Shown: piece by piece, positions 53,793 through 64,000 of the stretch | How positions within the stretch are numbered: the first letter of the stretch is position 1 | How the letters are laid out: each line of letters begins with the position of its first letter | DNA from: Thermothielavioides terrestris NRRL 8126 | Taxonomy: Eukaryota; Ascomycota; Sordariomycetes; Sordariales; Chaetomiaceae | Reading direction: 5' to 3' | DNA length: 64,000 nt | NCBI RefSeq assembly: GCF_000226115.1 | Contig: NC_016461.1 | Span: 2,232,001-2,296,000 of the forward strand | The notes under the pieces: model-generated | Seen by the model: only the letters and a program-made list of their open reading frames with translations | Databases searched by the model: none | What the model was told of the DNA's origin: nothing | Translations under genes and position numbers: made by a program

Positions 53793-54964
53793 AGTTTCAC
53801 TGGAAGTTGTAAGCTGAATCTGCTCGCTCAGCCTTATCGACCGCCGGTTCACGGGGGTAAGAATCCGAAAGGCGGCAAGGAACGCAAGCCGGCGCCACCA
53901 GCTCAATACCACGGTGCCGAGGTCGTCGTGATACCCAACAACAGCTTTGGTCGGAACCAAACCGTGACATATCAAATCGAATCCAAGACAGATGTGGAAT
54001 GGCAGGGCCCCTGAGGATTGCCTCACCTGGCTTGGAGATGGTAGTGATAGGAGTTGCATGTTCCCGTACATATGTCAAGTTACCTCCATCCTTGTTCTTT
54101 ACACCTCAGTAGGACTAAGCAAATGTACGTAAGAAGACTCTTTCGCATAAGCTGGTTTCCACTACAGTGAAGACAAACTGGGCACCGCCAGACTGCTGGC
54201 TCCCCCGGCACCTCTTATTATATACTGTCTCCGATATCTTTAGAACGGTCACGTCGAGCGGGCGTCCTTGATGCTCAGGAACCGAAACCACGGTGAACTA
54301 GTTAGTCGAGCTAAAATCGGAATGGCCCATCAATCCGAACCACGTTTCAGTCCACCTCACCGGCAAGTGAGTAAGGAGAGGGGCGAACATCGTCAAGGTG
54401 AGAGTGCAGCGCGTCCAACTCAGCACATTGAGTAGCTACCTTACCTGGTGAGGCGGCCAACCCAAAAGTCGCACAAGCAGAAGAAGCAGCAGCTAAAACC
54501 CTTCTCTAGGTTTGTTATCATAACAAAACGCCAAACACCATACATATATAACTAGAAACAAAATGACAAGGAAAATGCAAATACGACTTGACCTCAACAA
54601 ATGCTGCCTCGAGACAGCCTTCGTATATATAATATGGCCTCGCGAGCCAGAAATGGCAGGGACCTCCTCCTCATCCATTACCACTCATCACCATGACAGC
54701 ACCCACAACTTTTAACAACCCGTCTTCTCCCTCCTCGCTTGACGTATTCACTGCGCCACTCATTCTACTCACCCCTTACGGCGAGTAGCTTCCTCCTCGA
54801 CTAACCAAATTAACCGACCAGCCAACTCCAGGCCGATATAAACGTGAACACTAGCACCACACAACCACAGCCCCATTTCCAGGACCAAAGCAAAGGCTAA
54901 GAGCTCAGCCCCCGCCCAGGCCATGCCATGCCATACTCCCCGACCCCCACACCTCCCTATACAC
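53793..54964. other. Convergent spacer after the HET gene
   Basis: About 1.2 kb, AT-richer in its middle (TATATA stretches near 54540 and 54620). No gene seen. Confidence 0.6.
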
Positions 54965-57276
54965 CTACACGGCAGCAGAAGCGGCAGTAGTAGCAGGGGC
55001 AACGCCGGCGCCCGGCACGGTCAAGAACCGGCCATAGTAGGCATCCAACCACCTAGCGGCGTCCTCGCCGGCGGCGACGTCGTCGACGCTCGCGTCCCAG
55101 CGGCCGACGGAGCCGACGTAGCCGTCTGGGCGCACGTTGACAATGGCGACCTCGCCGGGCGCGAGGCTGCCGAGCCACTTGTTAGTGCAGAGCGAGCCGC
55201 GGCCGACGACGACGTCGGGAGCGGCGGCGGAGGGGATCGGGGGAGTGGTGGCGGTGACGGTGCCAGCGGCGGGCAGGTCGTCGAGGTAGAAGGTCCAGCG
55301 GCTGTCTTGAAGGAGGGGGGGCAGGTCGGCGATTTCGATTTCGGACTTGGGCATGGTTGCTGGGTACGCAGGTTGGAGTCAGTACGGGGTATTGACAGCG
55401 GGTGAGGAGGCGGTTCGGGAAGGGACCGGGGAGAAGAGGGAAGAGAGGGAGGGAGGTGGGGGGGGTGGAGGATAAGGACGTACTGATCAGGGCGAATGTG
55501 AAGAGGTGGCTGACGGCGGTGTAGCGCTCGGGCCGGAGATAGATGTCCTCCGGGGCGGGCGCCCGCGGCTGTTTGGTGTAGGATATGCTCGCGGCCGCCG
55601 AGAGCTGGCTGATGAGCGAGTCGCTCGACGCAATGGCCTGGCAAAAGGTGTCGAGGAAGATTCGCGACTGGTGCACGTCCCACATCAAGAGGTAGATGCG
55701 GAATTGGCCCAGCATGGGGATGTCGAGCTGGATGTCGACCGGGTTCGAGTCGATGTAGCGCGTGACCCTGGCCGGCGGCAGGAGGCACCCCGGCTTGGCC
55801 TCGCCCATAACCCATGCTTGGGGCTCGACCATGTTGATGGCGTTCTCGCCGTAATCGGCTCCTACGCCCGAGATGAAGCGGACGTTCGTCTTAAAGTTCT
55901 CGGCTAGTGCCTCGGCATCGCCCCCAGCAATCTGGTTTGCGTGCTCGTAATCAAAGTTGACCAGGTCAAGGGCGATTTTACGTCGCTCCTCTTCGTAGCT
56001 CGCCAGCAACGCAGGCTTGGCAAGACCACGGACGGCCAGGTTGAGCTTCCAGCACAGATTCCAGGCGTCGTGCATCGATGTGTTCATTCCCTGAGCGGCC
56101 TTGGGCGAGTGCGTGTGGCTGGCGTCGCCGGCGAGGAAGGCGCGCAGATGGTTGTCGCAGAAACGGCTTGCGACTCGCTGGCCGACCTGGTAGCGGCCGA
56201 ACCACTCGATGTACTTCCACTGGATGGAGAACGGAGCCATGATCTCCCGGGCGCGCTGCATGACGAACTCCTGACCGAGCTGGCTCCTGTCGGCCCTCGG
56301 TCCGTTCTTGAGCTCGATGTAGAGGCGCGTCATGTTGCGCTCGCGCGGGACAATCAGGATCGAGCCGTGCTCCTGCGAATACACCAAAGTCTTGGACCAG
56401 ATGTCAGGAAAGTCGGTCACCAGCTCTCCGTCGAGCACACCCCACACCGATTGCTGCGACAGGCCGAGGGGCTTCGCATCCGGGATGCTCTTCCTGACCC
56501 TAGAGTGGGCGCCATCACCTGCGCAGACGTCAGTCCGGCTTGCTCTCAGCCACATATTGCGACGTCAAAAGGGGTTACACACAGCCGACTAAGTACTGAG
56601 TAAGGATTGTCTTGCGCTCCTGCGCCACGTTCGCACGGCAGTTAACCTGGAGAGGGCCACTCTTGTCCTCGCAGACACTGTACGAGTCGAACGCCGTGTT
56701 CCTCCGGACCTCGTAGCCACGCTTCCTCAGATCCTCGATGAACAGGCTCTCAATCATGCCCTGGTGCACCAGCAGGATGTAGGGGTCCAACACGTCGATC
56801 ACGGGCGGGTAGTGGATTTCACGGCCCAGGCGATGGAGCGGCTCGTCCGGCGTGCTACGCCAGAACGAGATGTCGTAAACTCGGACGCCGCGCTGCAGCA
56901 GGGGGTCGACCAGACGCATCTGCCGGAAGGTCTCGATCGTCTTGGGTTGCAGCCCATCGGCCCTGCAGGACGGACGAGTCAGATTCAGCCGGCTCCGGGC
57001 AGACAACGGAGAGAAGTCTTATGCGGCTTGCCTTCCCACGGGCGTCTGGTCGGCCCTGTCGTCCACAATCTCGACTTTGATACCGTAGCGGCCCAGGTTG
57101 CAGGCCAGCATCAGGCCGGCCGGGCCGGCGCCGACGACGCAAACCTGGCATTCCAGGGGCGCCTCGGGCATGCTGCGGAGCAGGCTCAGGCGGTCGACGC
57201 ATTCGGCTGTGTCCATCCGGTCCTCGCTGAGCTGGTCCTCCCCGGACTTGTTGTCCAGAACGGCAGCTGGAGACAT
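54965..57276 (-). CDS. FAD-dependent phenol-2-monooxygenase-like hydroxylase
   Basis: Flavoprotein aromatic hydroxylase. Four exons (57276-57032, 56962-56583, 56518-55484, 55359-54965), about 684 residues. Dinucleotide-binding GxGxxG is [29 protein letters not shown] near residues 46-75; then [15 protein letters not shown] after the first splice, [15 protein letters not shown] across the second, and the second FAD motif [32 protein letters not shown] at about residue 337. The C-terminal thioredoxin-like domain typical of phenol hydroxylases ends with [16 protein letters not shown]. The first intron appears to have a GC donor (57031-57030, ...AG|GCAAGC), because only this join yields [10 protein letters not shown]. 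Could hydroxylate phenol, a related aromatic, or a secondary metabolite; no cluster partners are adjacent. Confidence 0.9.
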
Positions 57277-58532
57277 GCTGAGCCGCGGTCCGCTGGGACT
57301 GAGAGGCTTGTGCTTGCAGTGTGAATCTCAGACCAAAGCGGACGGCACGCAGCCGCCCAGTGACAGAAGCTGGGCTCGTTGAGGGCGTGACGATGGGATA
57401 AATGTATATCGACCGGGCTGGCTTCCAGAGTGGGGTGTCCTGGCGAATGTGGACGACAAGTCCCTGAGAGAAGATGTCGGGGCAGAATGCGCAGGTAGCA
57501 ACCAAAGCCTCGGCCCCTGATGGCTGGATCTGGAGTACGGTACCTGCCTCTCTCCAGAAACAAGAACCTGCACGTATCGTCAAGGGTCACTGGGGGACCC
57601 TTTTTGTTGTGGTACGAGTGATCTGCATAGAGCTCACTGCCCGCTGTCTGGGGTAATTAATTGTTGGTAGCAGCGAGTCTCACGGAGCCGCCAATGCTAA
57701 GTTCCGGGACCCGCGGGTCGGGGTCCGTGAGGGGCGGGGGGGCAACGGTCTGGCACAGCGCAGTGACGGTGTGGGAGTGGAAGAGGCATTGTGCTATTGT
57801 GTTTTGGAGAAATTGGGCAAGAGGCGGGAACGTTCTGTTGTTTGGAGCTGGCTGGCGGCGAAGAGACGTGCGAACCACAGATCGCAAATCCGTCATTTTT
57901 CCCCATTTTCAGGCACGGGGTGGGCTGATTCCGAGCATGGGATGATCTGATCTGGGCGTGGCTGGCCGCCCGACCCCACCACCGGCTTGCAATCGGCCGG
58001 CTCTCATTGGTCACCCTTCCCCAGCTGCATTTTGTCAAACGGGCAAGTGGGACAGCCCACACAGCATCTCAGGCGAGCCCCACTCGGGGAGCTTGGGCCC
58101 TCCTGGCGCCACCTTACTGGGCAAAACTACGCTACGGTACACGGATCACTCCGCCATCCGCCATCACACAGGAAACCAGTTTAGCCAACCTTGACCGAGA
58201 TTCCGACAGGACGGCACCGATAAGGAACGGCCATGCAGCATTATAGGCTTACCTGTGTACCTACACTACATCGAGTATTGCTTGAGTGAGTGTGGATGCA
58301 AGAGCGGGGCTGTTGGAATCTGCAGCTCTCCCCGATTCGGAAATCTGGTCTTACAGGAGCTGTGTCCTCAGGAGATGATGGTGTCACTGTGGGCTGTTCT
58401 GCAGTCCAGTTGTATGGTTCTTGACAACCACATAGCTTTACAGTTTACATGCCCCCTGTTCTTCTACCTGCCTTACTTCCTGGAGATGTTGGTAGCCGAT
58501 TCTATTTTTTTGTTTTCTTTTTCTTTCTTTTC

Positions 58533-58552
58533 TTTTTTTTTTTTTTTTTTTT
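58533..58552. repeat. Homopolymer run of 20 T in a T-rich tract
   Basis: Seen directly; flanked by TTTTCTTTC-type sequence from 58502. Confidence 0.9.
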
Positions 58553-58817
58553 CCTTCCCTATTACATTAGCATCTAGAGAATGAGACAAGGATCTCTTAG
58601 TTTGCATGCATTGCTCAAACAGATTGAGAGAAGGTAATGATTAAGATGTCCAATTTTCATCGTCAGTAACAACTTAACTTTGCTTTTGTGTTTCAAGCCA
58701 CTTTTGTTGCAGTTCTTACATCTTACACTACTTCCTGGCCCGCTCTCTAATCCTGCTCTGCTTCGGTAAAGTACTCGCCTGTGTCCCGTTACCCTCCTTC
58801 TAGTGGATGCCTACGTC

Positions 58818-59333
58818 AAACACCCGTTGTAGGTATGGTGGCCTTGTTCTGGCGGAATGTTCTGGCGGAATTTGCACAAGGCCAGCGACCTTGCTTTCTG
58901 AACATGCCTCTCAATGCTTGACCATCTCGCGGCATTGCTAATGTGGTCATCGAAAGTGCCCTCATAGTCCAGCGAGTGAGGTTGCCGCTCGAGATGTTGT
59001 CCATGAAACTCATAGTAGCTCTGCTGAGAGTAGCTTCGGGTTCGCTTCCTTTGCGCTACGAGATGCGCTATGGTGCACCCTGTCGGCTGAGGACTTGGTG
59101 CCTAGATACGGCTTTGGGGTCCGGCTTGTGAATGGGGCCGGCTTGTCAATAGGTTCAGATTGTCAACAGGCTCTGGTTGTGAATAAGTATACTTTTCTTT
59201 AGAAAGATGCTGAGAAACGTAGGTCTTGTGTCAGTCAACAGCTGCAGTCAGTAAGAGACCAGTGTGGATATATTGTAGTTTACACAGGATTGAGATAGAA
59301 GAGGCTATTTCCATTCTGTTGCCAGGCTGTATG
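58818..59333 (-). pseudogene. Possible decayed coding fragment
   Basis: One minus-strand frame runs from about 59333 to the TAG ending at 58818 and is broken only by a TGA near 59235 and a TAG near 59105. The last open part is about 96 codons and reads with a protein-like mixture (IAHLVAQRKRTRSYSQQS..., DDHISNAARWSSIERHVQKA...). No family recognised and no clear start or splice sites. TGA and TAG can arise from CGA and CAG by C-to-T change, as in RIP, but this is inference. It may equally be chance. Confidence 0.2.
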
Positions 59334-60220
59334 AGTCAGGTCAAGGGCACTGAGCTGTCCAGTGACTTATAGGGCTTTTCAGATCACGGAAGACAGAACC
59401 GCTGGGGGCAGCACTTTGGGTACTCGGTCCAAGTTCCCAGCAATAGACGAATTAGCAAGGCAAGCAAGGACAACTGGGTCATCTATCTCGAAGATATTGT
59501 ATTCCAATAATGACATATCCTCTACGCACCGCTCGTACTACCGCACGAGAACACTACATTTTGGGCTTGTCATAAAACGGCTTAGGCAATTGACTGCACC
59601 TACCGGTATGCTTTGTCTCCAAGCACGACTTGAGAAGAGTTCTGTCATAATACAAACAACCACTAAGTATACCTAATGAGCTCTAAGTGCTCGCGCTTCC
59701 CTGTTGAGCCCATTCCAGTGTCATTAGACTTTATCACACACAGCTTCAGCACCTTTAAACCAGAAATGTGCCGTCCAGGCTCTGGAATGTGGCTTACATT
59801 CCTCCCGGAACCGGCCCGGTCAGGGGTCCCCACCCTACCCGGTCCGTCTCGGGGCAGCCTTCCGAGGGGGAACTGTTCCAAAACAAACGCCACCTACGTG
59901 TAGACATGCTGCCTAAAATCCAATCGTTCTGGTTGCGTGTGGAGCTTCCCGGCGCCGAGCAGCCCAGGTGCAGGCCTCCGTCGAGATTGTTGTGGGCTTT
60001 TGATCGGGGGACGTCTCGGCAACTCAAGCAAAGCTTGGCAATGCTGGGAGGCTGTTCGAGAAAACATGGTCATCCAACGCCATGCCGGAGGATTGGAACA
60101 GGTCGAGGAACAGATTCCTCGGAACCATGCTACCGTCTTGAGTTCGCAATACGGCCTTGCCATACGGCCTTCGCAGCAGACGACTTCACCGATGTTCGGT
60201 CAGGCCGGATGGCCCTTCCT

Positions 60221-62724
60221 TCACCTCGACTCCTCCGCAGCCCTCCTGACATCCTCTTTCAACGACGCGACCTCCACGCTCACGGCGTCTTCGCACTGGA
60301 GCGTCAACACCGCCGCCCTCTGCGCGACATCAATCAGCCTCTCCACTTTCCCGCCCATGGCCAACCCGGCCACCAGCACACCGGTGAAGGTATCCCCGAT
60401 GCCATTCACCGACACCACGTCCGCGACCCTCTCGGCAGCAGGGAACAGCCGCATGTAGACGCCGCCCACGTGGGGGTGGTCGGTGGCGCACCTGCCGACC
60501 ACGTACCGCGCGTGGTCAGGGTCGCGCAGGCGCGGGTCATCCGGGGCCAGGATGGTGGTCAGCAGGGCGCCGCGCGCGCCCAGCTTGGCGACGATGGTCG
60601 GAACGTACGGCAGCAGCTGGATGCTCTGGACGGGCACGCCGGCGTCGGCGATCTCGGCGGACGCGATGTCCACGAAGCGGTCGCGCGCGCTGCTGCCGCC
60701 GCCGCGCAGGCCGATGCCGAAGGCGTCGAGAACCTCGAACCAGGCGTGCCCGTCCAGGTGGCCGCGCTGCTTGGCGGCCTCGTACATGGCGCGCAGCTCG
60801 TACTCGTTCGGCGTGCAGAGGTCGACGTCCGCGCGCGGGTAGAGGCCAAGGGGGCGGGCATGGGCGTGATGCGCGTGGTGGTGGTGGTGGCGCGCGGCGG
60901 GGAGCACGGGGAATAGGCGCTGCGACTTGGCCGCCGACACGGGCTCGAAGGCAACGCGGGCGCCGTGCGCGCGCCCGGCGCTGATCCACGTCTGGATATC
61001 GGCCTCGGACCAGTTCGCGTCGACGACGAGCCATTTGGGCTTGGCCGCCGCCACGGCCGATTCCCAGTAAGCGGGGAAGGAGTGCGTCGAGAAGATGGCC
61101 ATGTCGGCCATGGCGAGCACGAGGTTCTTGTGCGCGTCGTTGACAGCCACGTATTGCGCGGTGCGGGTGGACGGGTACTCGTGGCCGAGCTGGCGGATGC
61201 AGGACGTGTCGAGGCCCGAGCGGTGCAGGGCCGAGAGGATAGTTGAGCCGGCGATGTCGTCGCCGACCATGCTGCACAGCCGCACCTTGCCCTCCTCGCT
61301 GACCCTGTGTGCCGCCAAGGCAATATTGTGGCCAACGCCGCCCACGGACTGCTGGATGGTGGCCGGGTTGGACGTGTGCAGAGCGGGTGAGAGCGAGGCT
61401 GGCGTGCCGCTGAGCGGTGCCGCGCCCCCTGTATAGTCACAGTTCAAGTCGAGAGCGACCGAACCCGCCACAAGAACATCCACTGGGTGGGATTCCTAAG
61501 CCCGGTCAATTGAAAAACCTGGAAGGCATCATCCTAATTATGCCCTACCTCCTTGACCTCTGCGTCCAACTTAAGCCCCGGGGGGGAAGTGATGCCAGCC
61601 CCGTCCGTGCCAGAGTAAGAAGTCACGGTCCTCGGCGTAACCGGCGACCCGCCCATCATCTTTGCCAGCTCCACGGCAATCTTGGCCGCCCGGGCAACGT
61701 TGGATTGCACCAGCGCCTTGTTTGCCGAGACGCTCCTCCCTTGGGTCAGTTCCTTGATCCTCTTCAAAATGTACGGCGTGTTTGCGCTCCCCGTGATGCC
61801 CATCTCCTCGGCCTCGGCCACGGCGAGCTGGATGGCGGACTCCATCTCTTCCCGAGAGATGGCGAATCTCTTTGGGATAGGGTTCGCGAACAGCAGCCCG
61901 GACTCGATCCCTAGCCGCTCCTGGGCCAGGATGATCGCCGCCGCCTCCTTCTCGTCCCTCACGACAGCCGGGCTGGGCACCCCGCTCTCGCGCACCCAGA
62001 AAGCAGGAAAATCCACCCCTTTTCTGCCCGCCTCGTCCGTCCCGTCCGAAAAGGTCGCCACCAGCACGCCCTGCGTCTCCAGAACCTCCAGCGTGCGCGG
62101 GATGTCCAGAAAGCCCTTGCACCCGCTGCTCACCACGGCCACGCGCGTCCTGCCTAGCTCGGTCAGGTCGGCCGACACGTCCATGGAGCTCTCGCCGCCG
62201 CGGTGCACGCCGCCCAGCCCGCCGGTGCCGAACACCCTGATGCCGGCCAGCCGGGCGAGCACCATGGTGCCGCAGATGGTCGTCCCGCCGTGGCCCGCCG
62301 CAACACCGGCAGCATCGCCGCCACTACTGCTACTGCGGAGCACGCCGCGCGCGGCGAGGAACGCCAGGTCGCGCCGCGAGACCTTGGCGGCGCCCTCACG
62401 GGCCATGCGGGCGATCTCGGCGGGCGTCAGGCCGACGGTGGGCACGCCGGCCAGGACGCCGCAGACGGCGGGAACGGCGCCATGGAGGCGGACGATGGAG
62501 TCGAGCTGCTCGGGCAGGTCGGCGCCGAGGGCACCGTGGGTGTAGATGGTGGACTCGAGGGCCACGACAGGCTTGTTGGAGGCGAGGGCGGCGGAGACCT
62601 CGGGGGAGATCTTGAGCAGCTTGGAGACGCTGGCCGGCGAGGTGGTGAAGAGGCGGCGGGGGAGGATGGTTCGCCGGCTGAGGATCGGGTTGGGAACCCG
62701 GCAGAGGACGCGTGCTGCCGCCAT
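60221..62724 (-). CDS. Bifunctional pseudouridine-5'-phosphate glycosidase / PfkB pseudouridine kinase
   Basis: Degrades pseudouridine: the kinase part makes pseudouridine 5'-phosphate and the glycosidase part splits it to uracil and ribose 5-phosphate. Two exons, 62724-61549 and 61495-60221 (53-nt intron), about 816 residues. Residues 1-30 (MAAARVLCRVPNPILSRRTI then LPRRLFTTSP) look like a mitochondrial presequence. The PsuG/IndA domain follows: KPVVALESTIYTHG, VPTVGLTPAEIARMA, GGLGGVHRGGESSMDVSADL, VVSSGCKGFLDIPRTLEVLETQGV, SANTPYILKRIKELTQG. After the intron, at the domain junction (...DAEVKE-ESHPVDVLVAGSVALD), comes the PfkB kinase with QQSVGGVGHNIALAAHRV and the C-terminal signature VVSVNGIGDTFTGVLVAG with the catalytic Asp. 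The splice acceptor CTTAG|GAATCC is the one that keeps frame. The same fusion is known in other fungi. Confidence 0.94.
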
Positions 62725-64000
62725 GGATGCCTAGGTCTGTTTGTGTGCCACAGTGGTGAGACCGGTTAACCGGGGACGGCGCGACCCAGGTAATAGAGAG
62801 GTTGAGTGGCTCCTGTCCGTCGAGGAGAGAAGAATTGCCCTGGAGAAATCAGGGACCTCTGCGGATGATCTTGTCCAGAAGGCAGTACTCTCCAGAGGGA
62901 TTTTCTGGGCCCGGTCCTCAGTCACAAGGTGGGTGAATGCTCAGGCACATATGTGCAGGTCATGAACTCGTGATGAGCCCGTCTCTCCACGACGGCAGGA
63001 CGGAGATGGATTGACCAATCGGCGATGACGCCTGGCAGCGTGGTCAGTGATTGACCGTCCGGCGGAAGGAGCTCGACTCTCCGTCTCACGGTATTTGCAC
63101 TGTAGCTGATTCAGAAGATAACAGAAGAAAGCTTCTGGTCTTCAGTTCAACTCCGCCCCAACTGCAAATGGATTTGAAGTTTGTTGTTGTCCCCTTGCGT
63201 AGCTAGGGTTTGGATCAATGTCAGTGTCCGGTAACTCGGGCACAACAAACGTTCGGCCATTCAGCGATGCAATAGGTGCAGCAGTTTCGGCCGTTCCAGC
63301 GGTTCGGCCATTCGGCCCCACCGCCGGCAGCCTCGGGCCCTGGCGCCGCAAGTGTGCCCCACCTCACTGTTCAGACTTTACCAGATCAAGTGTTGGTGCC
63401 AGGACCCGGGAAATTTCTTGATCTGAAACCTCTCCGGGCAGCACTGCACATGCATAACATCCTTGCTCGTCGCACCCGGTTTCCCTGCCACCGTTCGAGG
63501 TCACCGCGATGCCCACATCTTAATAGCATGTATGTTATGGCGCGCCCGGCCCTCTCTGTGGCTCCTGCGGCCATCAACCGTTCATCATTCATGCCTTGTC
63601 CAAAAAAGGCGATTGAAACTGGCATTACCCAAAGAAACCGCGAATGTTTCTCTCTCAACTTTCGGCTCCCCTCCATCCGAGCAAGACAGGCATGCCAATG
63701 CATCCTCACGGAAGCGGATCCGGGACAGGGCTGGAAGCGAGCCAGATATCTCGTTAGCTCGTTCCTGCCAATCTCGTTCCGTTATTAAATCCTCGGTCGG
63801 CCGACGATGTCATCGAGCGGCCTCCTCCTGGCTTGGTGGGCACTTTATCCTGATCTTCTTGCCGCTGTCTGTTTCTTGTCTCTCCACTACATGTAAACTT
63901 CTACACTAGAAACCTTCTAATGGCCGTCTTGCTTCATTCGCTCGCTACACAGTAGACAGTAACCAAGTTTATTTATTTATTTATTTATTTATTTATTTTC
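62725..64000. other. Right-end gene-free stretch
   Basis: About 1.3 kb. Short GTTCGGCCATTC-type repeats at about 63250-63320. The frame 63276-63788 is open but shows no motif. It ends in a TTTA microsatellite. A gene continuing past the window cannot be excluded. Confidence 0.5.
63967..63998. repeat. TTTA tetranucleotide microsatellite
   Basis: About eight TTTA units at the right edge; may continue beyond the window. Confidence 0.9.

Larger units (their letters stand above)
57277..60220. other. 2.9-kb gene-poor stretch with poly-T and decayed sequence
   Basis: Upstream of the monooxygenase and downstream of the pseudouridine gene. The middle part (about 58250-59750) is less GC-rich. Contains a T20 run and a stop-interrupted open frame on the minus strand, listed separately. 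No intact gene supported. Confidence 0.5.

Noticed and set aside
53064..54071. 335-codon minus-strand frame
   Set aside because: Antisense to the coiled-coil and ankyrin part of the HET gene; no recognisable domain.
63276..63788. 170-codon frame near the right end
   Set aside because: No motif and unusual composition; may be chance. A gene extending beyond the window cannot be judged.
1..64000. CRISPR arrays, bacterial operons, rRNA genes
   Set aside because: None seen; eukaryotic intron-bearing genes throughout. No match to 5S rRNA or spliceosomal RNA core sequences was noticed by eye.

Overview
The window is nuclear DNA of a filamentous ascomycete. It is GC-rich, and its genes carry short introns (about 50-190 nt) with GT...AG borders. 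Most of the proteins have familiar fungal counterparts: Cdc6, GINS Sld5, calnexin, PalF, uroporphyrinogen decarboxylase, a HET-domain protein, a Zn2Cys6 regulator and the pseudouridine-degrading fusion enzyme. Gene content and protein style fit Sordariomycetes, probably Sordariales/Chaetomiaceae; the lineage is inferred from recognition, not from a database search. All exon borders were worked out by hand from reading frame, splice consensus and protein conservation.

Layout, left to right. 1-18 kb: a DUF3602 (RGGxGN) protein, a GNAT-like acetyltransferase, uroporphyrinogen decarboxylase (minus), a 745-residue protein I do not recognise, a 3.6-kb gene-free stretch, a large Zn2Cys6 transcription factor, and an MBOAT/wax-synthase-like membrane protein (minus). 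18-32 kb: molybdenum cofactor sulfurase and Cdc6, divergently transcribed from a promoter with an MCB-type palindrome; methylmalonate-semialdehyde dehydrogenase; calnexin; the methionine-salvage dehydratase; and a small GPI-anchored-type secreted protein. 32-47 kb: GINS subunit Sld5, a 2.8-kb gene-free stretch, the pH-signalling arrestin PalF with a cluster of PacC hexamers upstream, a 2EXR/F-box-like protein, and an MFS transporter with a very unusual Gln/Tyr-rich N-terminus.

47-60 kb looks accessory. It holds a short inverted-repeat transposon (MITE-like, 30-bp perfect ends), a three-copy 24-bp tandem repeat, a short telomere-like TTAGGG motif, an F-box protein, an intronless HET/coiled-coil/ankyrin protein of the type involved in fungal self/non-self recognition, a phenol-2-monooxygenase-like flavoprotein whose first intron appears to be GC-AG, and about 3 kb of gene-poor, less GC-rich DNA with a stop-interrupted open frame. 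The right end (60-63 kb) is a bifunctional pseudouridine-5'-phosphate glycosidase/PfkB kinase with an apparent mitochondrial presequence.

The genes are not an operon or an obvious biosynthetic cluster. Most are housekeeping genes in mixed orientation. I did not find rRNA, convincing tRNA, CRISPR or intact transposase genes. The items most worth following up are the PacC-site palindrome at palF, the prion-like tail on a transporter, the F-box/HET island with its MITE, and the organelle-targeted pseudouridine fusion enzyme.
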